Origin: Pontederia crassipes | Taxonomy: Eukaryota; Streptophyta; Magnoliopsida; Commelinales; Pontederiaceae | Direction of reading: 5' to 3' | Length of the DNA stretch: 64,000 nucleotides | Assembly: GCA_030549335.1 (NCBI GenBank) | Contig: CM060195.1 | Span: 45,638,991-45,702,990 of the forward strand | Position numbers and translations under genes: made by a program | Shown: positions 44,858-56,068 of the stretch, in pieces | How the letters are laid out: each line of letters begins with the position of its first letter | Numbering within the stretch: the stretch's first letter is position 1 | The notes under the pieces: generated by a model | Databases searched by the model: none | What the model was told of the DNA's origin: nothing | What the model saw: only the letters and a program-made list of their open reading frames with translations

Positions 44858-46725
44858 TGATGCATGCAAAATATAACATATTTTAGATTATTATTTTAAT
44901 TATTTTTTCTATAATTTGTTCATGGCATGCATCATTTTTAGTCACTTTTAGTCATAATTCCGAATTTATCAATTTTGATTATTAATGTTTTGAATATTTT
45001 AACTAAAGAGGAATTTACATAATTTTTATAATTATTTTGCAGGTAAAATGAATCGGCCGTAAAGAATTATATTTCGGCCGAGATGATCTCATTGTTGGAT
45101 AAATTACATCTTACTTCGTTGGGGGTAATAACGAGATCAGATTTCATCATTTTGGGCGAGATTACAAAGAAGATGATCACTTTTTGGTCGAGATATGAAG
45201 GGGGTAAAAATAAAAAGATGTTATCTTTTTGGGCATAATGGAAAGAAGAACTCATTGTTTTGGCCGAGATTAGGATAAAGGATTATTGTTTTGGCCGAGA
45301 TTTGGAGGGGGTAAAGATAAGAAATGACTTATCGTTTTGGGCGTAATAATGAAGGACTCTTCTTCGTTTTGGCCGAGATTTGGAGGGCGTAATGACAAGG
45401 AAATTTGGTTTTGGCCGTGATTCAAAGGGAGTAATGATAGGGACTCTTCTTTGTTTTGGCCGAGATTTGGAGGGGGTAAAGATAAAAGGATTCGTTTTGG
45501 CCAAGATTCAAAGGGGGTAAAGATAAAAGGGTTTATCTCTTTGGGCGTAAAGATAAAAGAATTTTGTTTTGGCCGAGATTCAAAGGGGGTAAAGATAAAA
45601 GGATTTATCTTTTGGGTGTAATAGTTAGAAGAATTATCGTTTTTACCCGAGATTTATCCCGTGAATTTAAATTCGGCCGTACAACGTGATCAAATTGAAG
45701 GTCGTTCGCACCCTATAAATACGTGAGGAAGCCATCGTCCCAAGGGGTGCTCTGAAGTTCAGGTTTCTTTCACAGCGAGTCGTGAGCTCTGTAGGCTACG
45801 ACCAAGAGGAGAGAGGTGCGACGGTTGGAGGTTGATCGCGACCCTGATCAAGTTCGAAAGGCTGCCCGACTGTTTGTCGGATTCGAGATCTCTATTTTGG
45901 GTGTAATTCTTTTAATTTTTATGATTTGTATTTTATTATCTCTCCGAAATTTCTAGGATGAACTCCATGTTTTTAGGATTATTATTTTAGGAGATTATTA
46001 ATTGAAGGGAAATGTTTGACCCTATTTTATTTGCTTTAATCTTTTCTGATCAATTATTAATTGTGCTTAATGCTTTTATGTTAGTTAATTAAATTTCTGA
46101 ATTAGGCTATTCCAATTTGTGGGGTGTTTAATTTCAGAATTTATTATACTAATTATAATTGATTTTATTTGGAATTAATAATTGACTTAAATGTGATAAC
46201 TAGTGTGTGGAGAATCAAGTTTGTGTGGTCTATTAATCTATACCAATTTGTGGAGTGATTAATAGTCTAGAGAATTCAATTTAATGCATCTTAATTTTAA
46301 TATGATATTGGGGGTACCAGTCGTGGAGACTTCAATTCTTATTAAATTAAGATAGTTCGATATGATTAGATTGAGGGATGCCAGTCGTGAAGACCACAAG
46401 TTAATCATGTTAGATTACTTTAGAGAGACTCTAATCCATCTTTAAAGATTAAATTTATCTTTTATAGTTCAAATATTTATCCTGATCTATTTTCATCCTA
46501 AGGCCTAACTTCAACACCACTATCTTATCTTTATCTTATTTTCTTTATCTTTTAAAACTCATTTTCAAAATCCATGTTTTTTCTCTCTTATTAATTTATA
46601 AATTCAGATATTAAATTAATAATATTCCTCGTGGGTTCGACACTCTTACTCCTATTACTATATTACTTGAGCGACTAGTGCACTTGCTAGCGATTTTATT
46701 TTGCTACATCAATTTCAACGCATCA
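44858..46725 (+). repeat. Athila-type LTR-5, 1868 bp
   Basis: TGATGC...GCATCA, the 3' LTR of copy 3. It is close to LTR-4 with small indels. TATA at 45714. The stem-loop array (46095-46408) is kept, with loop variants tccaatttgtgg and taccaatttgtgg. Confidence 0.9.
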
Positions 46726-47404
46726 AAAAGTAAAGAAGTTTACAAGCTTAACTGTTAACATACTCGTTACACAAGAAAAATCTCTCAAAGCTGCTCTCAT
46801 CCAGATCTTTTTAACATAATTTCATAATAGTATGACTGAAATCTATTAAAAGTGCTCTAGATGTTACAAGGTCTCAACTGCAGGCCACACAACACTAAAG
46901 TACTTGCCAACACTCCCCACGACAAGGTGCACTAGCTTGGGGTCATTGAATCCATGTCAACAGAAATGAATGTAAATCACAAAAAATGGAAATCAGCATC
47001 AAAGCAAGCATGAAGCAATACACTTTTCATGCAGAATTCAATCTAACTTGAAACAAAAAGTACTCCTAAAATACTTATCATGCATGAACACTATATAAAT
47101 CTAACTCATCATGCATGAACACCATATCAATCTAACAAAAAAGTAAGCCTAAATTCAACTTTAGTAAAAGTTCTACAAAATTCGCATTGTGTCTCAAAAT
47201 GAACATCATCTTTGTGATTAAGTAAACGTGAAATGAAGCAATAGAAGTTTGGCACAAAAATTCAGTTGTATATTTCAAGCAAATTGCGAGAAAGAATGTC
47301 ACCGGTAATCAAAAAATTTCAAATTAAGAACCCACAAAAGTATTCAGAAGCCTAGAAGAAATTTGAAAGTGTCATCCGGTTTGAACTTACTCCATCAAAC
47401 TTCA
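46726..47404. other. Harbinger interior right of nested element
   Basis: Downstream of the transposase stop codon. Contains the second copy of the 37687-37746 repeat (46795-46860). No gene seen. Confidence 0.5.
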
Positions 47405-48902
47405 TTACTCCACATCTTCAGCCACTCCCATATTTTCTACAAAAGAATCATTGTTTAGCGAAAGTATAACCATTAGACTACTAAATCATCGGAAAAAACA
47501 TATACCATACCTCGACGATTCCGACGAGCGTTCCATAGTTGCATCGTAATGTTACTACGAAGCATATCTCCCCTTCGACTTTCCTCAATCCCAATATTGA
47601 CATTCCCAAATGCTGGATTGACATTGTTGTTGTCATCCGGTTGTAGTCTCGGCCCATTGAAGTACTCATTGGTTCATTGATAACGCTTAATGAAATTATG
47701 CAACACACAATATGCTAATACAATGCGTTCTTGTGTCGCTATAGGAAAGTGCATTGTCGATCGAAGAATGCTGAAACATGATTTCAAAATACCAAACGAC
47801 TTTTCAACACAATTTCGAAGTTGAGCATGTCTATGATTAAAGAGCTCTTTAGGACTTTCATACCACATTTGAGTATTGTTGAATTCCGATAAGTGATACT
47901 TAATACCATGATGGGGTGCAACAAATTTCTCACTATTAGCATAACCGGAGTCAACGAGATAAAATTTACCTATTTTCAAATGAACAAAGAGATATTTTAC
48001 GAAATGCAATAAGACCAATCAACATAAGAAGGACGATTATAATACAGCCCTTACATTAGCACATGTAAAGCACATACCTTTCGAAACCACGAAATCAGCA
48101 TTCTCAATGCACCAACGTAGAACCCTCATGTCCGCGGCAGATCCCTCCCATCCGGTGCAAAGATATAGGAAAGAGTGATCGAATGAAGTCACTGCCATGA
48201 CATTTTGAGAAATCCCCCCCCCTTGTAATTCCTATAGCGAGGTTGATCAACCTTTCTCACCAAGGCGAGAATATGAGTACCATCAATTGCACCAAGTGCA
48301 TTCTAAACAAAGGGGGGAACTTCACAACGGTAATGAAAATTTTATCGTAGCTACTACATACATGAAAACTGAAAGGTATTTATACTTACTGTGAAATACG
48401 AAAAGAATTTCTCATTGTCTCGAATGCGTGGGTGCACGTCTGCTGGTGGACTAGGTAGCATGATAAACTCTTGAGTAAGAGAACATATGGCCCGAAGAAC
48501 ATGATTAAAATGACGAGAAATAGTTTCACCAGAATGTTGGAATTTCTCAACTATGGTTCTATTTTTCATGTTGTGACCTACACAGTACAAGAAGAACGCT
48601 AATTGTTCGCATGAACTCACGTGCTGTGTACAATTAATGAGCCCCCTGGATGTTAGTAACTCCTCCAATTTCATAAACATTCTAGGCGACATCCTATACA
48701 GGTCATAACAGCGTTGTGGGTGTCCTTTTAATATGTCATGAATGACCTGATGGCCCGTGAAAGGACGCATTCTGCATGGCACCTTCGGAATGGGCTCCCT
48801 GAACACAAATTCAACTACACCACTACCCATCAAGATTCTGATGACATCCTCATGGAATCTCTCCTCGTCCACCAATTGTTGTATAAGCACGCATCTATTC
48901 AT
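47405..48902 (-). pseudogene. PIF/Harbinger DDE transposase, four exons, two lesions
   Basis: Proposed exons on the minus strand: 48902-48390, 48302-48078, 47969-47511 and 47436-47405, all bounded by GT...AG with matching phases. Starts ATG 48902 (MNRCVLIQQLVDEERFH). The N-terminal part has the helix-turn-helix region (QLAFFLYCVGHN, FQHSGETISRHFN). The catalytic part has D in GAIDGTHI, D in GSAADMRVL, the LVDSGYAN segment and E in LRNCVEKSFG. These are the DDE_Tnp_4 hallmarks for cut-and-paste transposition. Lesions: a nine-base G run (plus strand C at 48214-48222) breaks the frame in exon 2, where seven or ten would be in frame, and TGA 47674-47676 lies in exon 3 after HNFIKRYQ, with homologous-looking sequence continuing in frame. 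The G run could be a sequencing error. Confidence 0.87.
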
Positions 48903-49320
48903 CTACGCATAAAAAGTACTTGAATCTATCATCTAACAAATATGGTAGAAGATGCCACATCAATTTAAAAGAAGTGCAACAACACTAAAAACCGTGTAGG
49001 AAGAAACTACTGCACAACAGTTTGAATGAATGATGTAAAAAGAATATGAACAAAGGATGTGGCATTAGATACCCATTACTTGCATTCACATAACAAAGGA
49101 TATGGCATTCAAATTACAAGCATACATATAACATATTATGTCAGCAACTTCACACTTTAAGTTAAGTCTACATTGTTCCAAAATGGCAATGACAACTACC
49201 ATTACACGTAAATATTGCAAGTTCTAAAATACTGCCAAAAGGGGATGCAAAATGATGTCTATGGGGTAATAGCTAAAGTGAGGCCAAAAAATAGTGAGTT
49301 GCTGCTTCTTATATATAAAG
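48903..49320. other. Spacer between the two Harbinger genes
   Basis: AT-rich, holding the transposase 5' flank and the 3' flank of the Myb-like gene, which run in the same direction. Nothing else seen. Confidence 0.5.
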
Positions 49321-50819
49321 TTAGTCCGATGACGAAGCTGCTACAGAACTGGAGCCTCCACTAGGTGATGACCGTACTGAGAATGGGATGCCACTAGTAG
49401 CAGTTGGTCTTGAGACAACACTTGGCACTGTAGCGAATTGAGTGCCCAAAATAGGAGGAACAAAGGAACTCTTCATAGAGAAGGTCGTGGCAGATCCAGT
49501 ACATGGCAGCGATGATGATGCTGAAAATGCGACACTAAAGTTGCTAGATGGAGCAAACATTGAAGCAAATGCAGTGCTTGGAATAAAGGAGTTGGTCTCT
49601 TTCCAGATGTCAGTTGTTGGTGAGTGCGAGGGTACAACACTGAAACTAGGAGTGGTGCTGTCTAGATTGCATGCTGAATGTCCCTTATGAGTTCGCTTTC
49701 ATCGATAATCGCCCAATTGCTCCAACAACCACGGTTTCATCATATCCTCATCGCAAGTCATGAAAGCCCAGCAGTTACTCTCATCTTTGAATGATTCTAC
49801 CATTGCCAACTTGAATTCGGGGGTGCAATCGGTTACCGTCTGTCGCAATTTTGCCCAACATTGATTCCTAGAGTATGAAGTGGCTTCCTTGTCGCGTTGC
49901 ACTACTCATCAAGCAATAGAAGTCTTTTTTTACCTTGTTGTGTTATCTCATACATAATTTCTATGGCTTCAGCATTGTTGACCTTAGATTTTCGTTGCTT
50001 GAGATTGCTTCCACTAGTTCTAGCTCTTTTTCCAGATGAGGGTGAAGGGGAAACACCAGCGACGGTGTCCTCAGATGCAACAGCCGATGAAGGACTATCA
50101 AACATGAATTCTGCCATACCAAATATACTTTGCTGATTGATTCCTGCTGACTGAGAGAAATTTAAACCATCCAAAGTAATGTCCACATCATCAGACTCAT
50201 CGTCATCATTCAATTCCACATCATCAGAAGGTAACTCAAACATGGTCGTAGCAAAGGCTCGGCTGCCAGTAGCGGTGTTCTTAGAAAATATAAATAAGAA
50301 GTCGTCATAAAGGGAAAACGGCTTATCTTTGTTTCTGGAGTACTCCTTGTTTTCCTGTTAGTAAACAAGGAGTTCAATGATAATAAATGAAATGTATGTG
50401 CGAATGTAGAAAATGAGTGAATTTAAGACAATAATTACACTTACCGCTATGACATCTTCCTACATGCGAGGTTCGCCAGGGGTAGGTACTTTTTTCTCAT
50501 GATCCCATCCCCATCCACTGCGATTATTGAGACTATGATACAGACTGAACAACTTCTTCAAATTTTTGATCCTATTTTTTAAGTTGGACATATCATAACC
50601 CTTCTTCGTTGTCTCATTAAACCTACCAAGAATGCGCTTCCAAGTATCAGTCGAGAATATGCCATTTACCAGATTCTCATCCAAATATTCAATTTTCATA
50701 ATTCCAATAAATACTTCGTCCAACTCATCATTCCAGTTGCTTAGACGCCTTTTCTTGAGTGATACATCTCTGTTTCTAGAGCCGACCTCTTGGTTCATGG
50801 TCTGATTTTGGGTCCACAT
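49321..50819 (-). pseudogene. Harbinger Myb/SANT-like accessory protein
   Basis: The second gene of the superfamily, a DNA-binding partner of the transposase. Exon 1 is 50819-50445 (MWTQNQTMNQ, then the Myb/SANT-like domain: WNDELDEVFIGIMKIEY, TWKRILGRFNE, LKNRIKNLKKLF). Exon 2 starts at 50354 (ENKEYSRNKDKPF) and carries an acidic Asp/Ser stretch (DDVELNDDDESDDVD), then CWAFMTCDEDMMKPWL and a Ser/Pro-rich end at 49321. Lesions: TAG at about 50461-50463 where a Trp is expected, a frame change near 49902, and TGA at 49699-49701. The pieces otherwise follow in order. Confidence 0.78.
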
Positions 50820-52341
50820 TAAAATTGGCAAAGAAGTACTACAATATAGGAGACTAACTTATGAGGTCTACATGATAGCCATGTGCTTAGGTCTTAGCCA
50901 TGCAAAGAAACATACATGGAGCATTCAATAGATATGATATATCACTCTAGGTGGCATGAGAATAAACTATGAGAAAGAGGCATGCACCAGTAATATGAGT
51001 TCAATACAATGCTTAGACGATACTACTCATTTATTCCACTACCAATAGGTAGATAGGAAGAGACATCCAGTAGAATCAGTGTGTTAAAAAGAAGAAGCAT
51101 ACCACATCCAAATGGCATAAGTATGGAACACATTTTAGTATGCATACACTAGTTGCAGAACAAAAGGATAGTTCTATTGGTTATAAATTAGGACCCCACA
51201 CTTGAGACGGCAGTATGTGCTAATGCAACATATATGACAGGAGATGTACAATAGGCAGCACAATATAATGAAAAGGAAAAATGGGAAAAAATGAAGAACA
51301 TTCGAATACCTTCCAGTAAATTTCGGCTGGAGAGTACACTTCCTCGCGGAACTTCTGAAAGAACACACCTATTATCTGGACGAACATACATTCTAATTAG
51401 AAAAAATTTGTCACATTAATAATACAACTACATGAACAAACACTAGCATAATGATAAATTATTTTTATGAAACATGCTAAACTATGTTTACAAACAGGAG
51501 GATCTAAAAATAATTGTGACATTTAAAACTGAACATCATTCTGTCCTAAATTATTGACCATTGCAAGAAATAAAAGGGAAAAAATTTTCCAAAAGGCTTA
51601 TCATTCCCCTGCTCCAAGAGGATTGCTATAAACGGTGGCCGCCCCTTGGTCGTGGAGAGAGATGAAAAAGAAGCGGCGGACGGTGGGAGCCGTGATTCAT
51701 CCCCGGCTCGCGAGTGGAGGAGCAGGAGAGTGGGAGGTGAGGATCATCTCCCGCTCGCGAGTGGAGGAGAAGAGGAGCTCTTCTTCGTCTACTGCTCGCT
51801 AGTGGAGAGAGAGGGTGGCCGTGTGAATCGAAAAGATATCTGCAAACTCGATGAAGGAAGGAGGGAGGGAACAAACAAGAGAAACCGAGCGATATAAGAG
51901 CAATGTCAAATGTTCGAGGAGGTCAGTGCCAGTCATCGGAGATCTGCGACGAGATCTGACAAAGGAGTACAAACAGATCGTAAATTGGGAAGAAGGAAGG
52001 CTTCTTTACCTATTTGATCGTAGTGCAGTGGCGAGGTGCGGAGACAAACTTCTGCCCCAGTTTTGCACAAAAGGGGGAAGAAGGGTTTGAGATGATGGTC
52101 GTTCTTTTTACCCTATCAATTTGTTGAATAGTAAAATGACATCATTGCCCTCAACGGATTATTCGTATTCCACTGAAATTGAAGAATACTATAACTTAAA
52201 AAATAGCGGCCCGACCGGATTAAACATCCATCGTGATATGTGATACGATTGTCTCCTCTTAATCCTAATCCTTTAAGCGTTTGACTGTATTCCTATGATT
52301 ATCGCTTTATTTCATCGTTTAACTTGCAACTAAACGACACC
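50820..52341. other. Harbinger 5' flank of Myb-like gene and right terminus
   Basis: A GC-rich patch (51630-51830) has open frames on both strands (51626-51874 minus, 51646-52090 plus) but no recognisable domain. It may be the promoter and leader of the minus-strand genes. The right terminal repeat is at 52310-52341. Confidence 0.5.
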
Positions 52342-52801
52342 TAAATATCCTAAATATACCCTAAAACCCTTCTTACCTAATCTCTCACTTTCCTCTCCAA
52401 AGCCTCTAATTCCCTCACTTCCTCTTCGTGTGGCCAGTAGCTTGAGGCCAGCCAGCCACCTCCTCTCATACTCCCTCACGTCAACTCACCACCCCAAGCA
52501 AGCTCCCTTGCTCCTTCGTATCTCCCTCTTGCAATCACACGGCAGCAGCATCGAAATCCCAAGCTCTCTACCCATCAACTCACCTTCTCTCTCTATTCCT
52601 CACCTCCACTCACGGCCAGCACCATCACTTATTATCACTCATCCTCTCTCCTCCAAGAAGCAGCCAAAAAGCAGCAGCATCTGTAGTAGCAAGGAGCCTC
52701 GCAGCTCGCAGCTCAAGCAACACACTCTCACTCCCACTTACACTCCTCCGAGTCCAGCCGTAAAAAAAAAAGAAGAAAGAAAAAAATAGAGAAGAAAAGA
52801 G

Positions 52802-52832
<31 letters not shown>

Positions 52833-54042
52833 TAGGATTAAGATTTTAACATAAATCTTAAAAATATGTTTGAGGGATCTATTACTAATCTCATCCTAAT
52901 GTATTATTTGAATGTTTGGATTAGAACTTACGAACAACCTTTGATTCCTACGTGATGAGATTTAGGACTTTAAAATTAAGATGCATGGTGCCTAATAGAT
53001 ATTTATTAAAATGCTATATATAAATCCTAATTATGAATGTAATTTTTATATTAGAAGAATGATAATTATAATCCTTTTAAACTAGCATGATATATATAAA
53101 TATGCAAATGCAAATATTGGTAAAGTATGTTTGAAGGGATCCAAAGTCCTCATCTTAACCTTGAATGATGTATGAATGAATGATTAAGGATTTAAAGACC
53201 AACTTGGATCTCCTTAGGTCATATGATTGAAGATAGGCATGATCTATTTGTATTATTGAATGGTTAGTTAAAATGATTATTTCATTACTAATCATGTTTA
53301 GTATTAGAATGTTCATGTCTATCCATGTTTAATTTATCATGATGTCTTTTATTTATTCGTATTAATATGATTAGTAACTCTTAATATTTTTTAGGCAAAT
53401 CTCTTCATAAGATTAGTAACTCTTAATATGATTAAGAACATAGAAATGTTCATGTTTAACCTATGTGTTAATTAGTAAGTAATGTATATTTGAGGAGATC
53501 CAATCACCCTAATGATGTTTGATTGTGTGGATTAGGGATTAAAGAACAAACCCTTTGTTCTTAGATGAAGATTTAAGGAATGTGCATTTGATGCTTCATG
53601 TTTCTTTAGATTACTATTCTATTGCTAATCATGATTAGAATGCCATGTATTTCATAGCTTAATACTCTATTGCTCATCATGTTCAGAACTAGAATGTGTA
53701 TTGTTGTTATGTTAACTCATTATGAAGTTGTTTAAAGCTCATGTACATTTATGAACTTGATTAGCACGTTGGATGTCTTTATGTGAAAACCCCATGTATT
53801 TCATGATTAGCGTACTAAGAATGTTGATAAATGATGTATGTGATGTGTAGAGCAAAATCTATGCTCATTATGTAAAAGTATGCCAGATTGTAAGGAAGAT
53901 GACGTAGAAATCGTGTGTTTGTCGGCCCAGAACGGACGACCGATAATGTATCGGTCGACCTAGAGACTATTGTAGTTTTGAACTCTGTCCAACGGTCGAC
54001 CGATTCACGAACGGTCATCCATTTTGGAAGGGTCGTTAGATT

Positions 54043-54351
54043 CTGTGATTAGCGATCGATCGAACGCCTTGTTTCGGCCGTCCGAAAGTCATGTGACGGT
54101 CGACCGATTTTTCAGCGGTCGTCCGATATGAGTAGTCGTCACATACTGTGATTAGCAGTCGAACCGAAGCTCAGTTTCGATCGTCCGAAAGACCCCTAAC
54201 GGTCGACCGATATTTCAACGGACGTCCGATTTAGTGAGTCATTACTCACTGTGATTAGCGGTCGACCAAATGCCCTATTTCGATCGTCCGAAAGGACCAT
54301 AACGGTCGACCGATAATCCGACCGGTCATCCGATATTAGTTCAGCAGTCGA
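54043..54351 (+). repeat. 103-bp tandem repeat, three units, GTCGAC-rich
   Basis: Units start with ctgtgattagc at 54043, 54146 and 54249. Each unit carries, in the same order, a GATCGTCCGAAAG-like word, ACGGTCGACCGAT and a GGTCGTCCGAT-like word. The same array occupies 24753-24872 plus 31776-32000 in the 5' LTR. Confidence 0.75.
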
Positions 54352-54589
54352 TCGTGATCCAAAATGGTCGTCCATTCTGGAAAATGATTGGTTATGATTG
54401 AATGTCCACACTTATCATGATTTGAAATTTTTATGACCTTAAATAGGGTTAAAAGATGCAACATGTATTGAATGATTGTATGTATAGATGAACATGATTA
54501 AAAAATGGATTGATGAATGAGTGGCATTTTTATAACTTGGGACCAATCGATACCCTACCTAATACCCCACCGACGGATGGGAAAAGGCC

Positions 54590-54715
54590 TCATTGACGAA
54601 TGAGGATAAAGACCTCACCTTCGGAGAAGGATAAAGATCTTGTCTTCGGGGAAGGATAAAGACATCATCTAAGGATGAGAATAAAGACATCACATACAGG
54701 GAGGATTATGATCTA
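54590..54715 (+). repeat. Minisatellite in gypsy 3' LTR
   Basis: Degenerate 30- to 34-bp units built on ggataaagacctcaccttcgg. The counterpart in the 5' LTR is at 32195-32345. Confidence 0.6.
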
Positions 54716-55537
54716 TGAGTCACTACCCTTCTCCATCGACAAGATTAGAAAGTATCTAAGTAAAGATAAAAAATGAAAAGATGAATGATGAATGACATGG
54801 GACATACAGACAAAGAAGATAAAGATGAAGAAGGCACCTATGAGGTTGCATTATGAATGTCCACTTGTCACATCTTATGATGTCATGAACAAAGATGACA
54901 AAGCAAATAAGGCAAGATTATGATATGCAATAGCATAATGATAAGTATGATGATAAGTTATGATATGTATGACCTAAAGATTATGATGTTACATGTTATC
55001 TTATCTTGCCATAATGATATGCTCACATGTCATTTAGTATGCATAAGTAGATCATAGCATGCATGAGTCTCAACATACTCTAACGGGAGAAATTCCTGCA
55101 CCCCATGGATCTGTGCAGATATGGAAGAGTCTTAAGTTCGACGGCGAGATACTCGTGACGGCGATATTGCACATGGGTCTGTCGGACTACGGCCCAAGTT
55201 ATCTTACTTTTATAATGTCATGATGATGAACCCTTATAAGGGTTAAGTATGTATGGCTTATGGGCCTTTTATTGAGTTATGTACTACATTTGAACTCATT
55301 TATATATGATGAACTCTCTATTGGGTATACGTTAGAGCTTATTAGGCCCATGGATCAGTTTATGTATCTTGAGATTTTTATATGTTGAAGTCTTTCATTG
55401 TTTATGAAATTAATGTTTTATGCTTATATATATGATTATGTTTCCGCTGCGAAGTTTTTATGAAATTAGGTCATGTGAAGTGACGTCGCCTAGGGTTAGG
55501 CAAATTTAAATTGAGACCGAATTTTGAGGACGTTACA

Positions 55538-56068
55538 TTTTGGCACTGATTTTATCCCTTCATAAACCTGTTCCATGTATATGTTAACTAAATTATTTAT
55601 GTCACAAACTCTTATCGGGTTCATCCGTATGCTCAATGATGAACTCATTCAAAAAAGATCGGCTGCATCATTGTTTGAAGGATGGTGATATTTAATTGTT
55701 CTGTGCTACCAACATTGTAAAAATTATTTGCCTTGAGCAACCTCATTTGTTTTAACACTAAGGTTTAAACTAGTTGTCCAAAAAAAAGTGTGTACCAATT
55801 TAGAAAATGCTGTTATTAATTAACATCAATGCTTTTATTAGTCTCATTCGATGGCTCGATGATTTATCGCACCATCGCAGGATTCAAGTACGTCAGGACC
55901 ATAAGTGTCGCAACCCAATATGGTCACTTGCAAGTAAAATCCTAAAAATTTATCAATGATGGAGGCTGATTCATGCCACAACAGTTAAGAATAAATCTAT
56001 CCGAAAAAAACAAAAAGAATACATTTTGGCAAATTTGAGTTATGTCCTTGTGTTAATAAAAAAATCTG
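55538..56068. other. Host spacer between TE pile and PPR gene
   Basis: About 530 bp of host sequence, starting TTTTG, which should be the target copy of the outer gypsy element. Includes the PPR 3' untranslated region. No other feature seen. Confidence 0.6.

Larger units (their letters stand above)
37992..46725 (+). mobile_element. Athila-type element copy 3 (gag only) inside Harbinger
   Basis: LTR-4, PBS, leader, gag, post-pol motif array, 3' UTR and LTR-5. Flanking five-mers are GAAAG (37987-37991) and AAAAG (46726-46730), a target duplication with one change. LTRs differ from LTR-1/2 in length (1892 and 1868 bp) and sequence, marking a second subfamily. Protease to integrase and ORF3 are missing: gag stops at 43088 and the 3' region homologous to 19855 begins at about 43104. 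Confidence 0.9.
35750..52341 (-). mobile_element. PIF/Harbinger DNA transposon, about 7.9 kb without its nested insertion
   Basis: Ends are GGTGCCTGTTTGGTTGCGG (35750) and, read inward on the minus strand from 52341, GGTGTCGTTTAGTTGCAAG, an imperfect terminal inverted repeat. Both ends are bordered by TAAA (35746-35749 and 52342-52345), fitting the TAA/TTA target of this superfamily with one ambiguous base. It holds the two-gene set of the superfamily on the minus strand (DDE transposase 47405-48902, Myb/SANT-like protein 49321-50819). It also holds plus-strand cargo (GRF zinc finger, atp9-like fragment, long hairpin). A retrotransposon sits at 37992-46725. It splits the gypsy 3' LTR. Confidence 0.88.
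1..55537 (+). mobile_element. Host Ty3/gypsy element (Del/Tekay-like), heavily nested
   Basis: This is the outermost element. The right LTR ends at 55537 (gacgttaca) and the internal side of the left LTR ends at 33786 (gggcattaca). It is followed by a two-base spacer and an initiator-Met tRNA PBS, then gag with a zinc knuckle. The two LTRs match over long stretches (for example 23846-24872 with 53130-54155, and 31776-32726 with 54160-55105). All other elements left of 55537 lie inside it, in the 5' LTR or the 3' LTR. No protease, RT or integrase reading frame remains between gag and the 3' LTR, so it is non-autonomous. The 5' LTR start and any left target duplication are outside the window. 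Lineage is inferred from the PBS and the TAATATCC-type LTR start. Confidence 0.8.
52342..55537 (+). repeat. Gypsy 3' LTR, remainder
   Basis: Continues from the second TAAA target copy to the LTR end at 55537. With 35636-35749 this gives an LTR of about 3.3 kb. It holds the empty sites for three insertions present in the 5' LTR, which makes the nesting order certain. It includes a GAAAA-rich purine tract (about 52755-52835), a 103-bp tandem repeat and a minisatellite. The 119-codon open frame at 52430-52789 is a low-complexity Ser/Pro-rich accident. Confidence 0.82.

Noticed and set aside
51626..52090. Open frames in the Harbinger GC-rich flank
   Set aside because: Arg/Glu or Pro/Ser-rich low complexity on both strands; more likely promoter and leader of the minus-strand genes.
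52430..52789. 119-codon Ser/Pro-rich frame in the gypsy 3' LTR
   Set aside because: Low complexity and only its first part exists in the 5' LTR, where it is followed by unrelated sequence.
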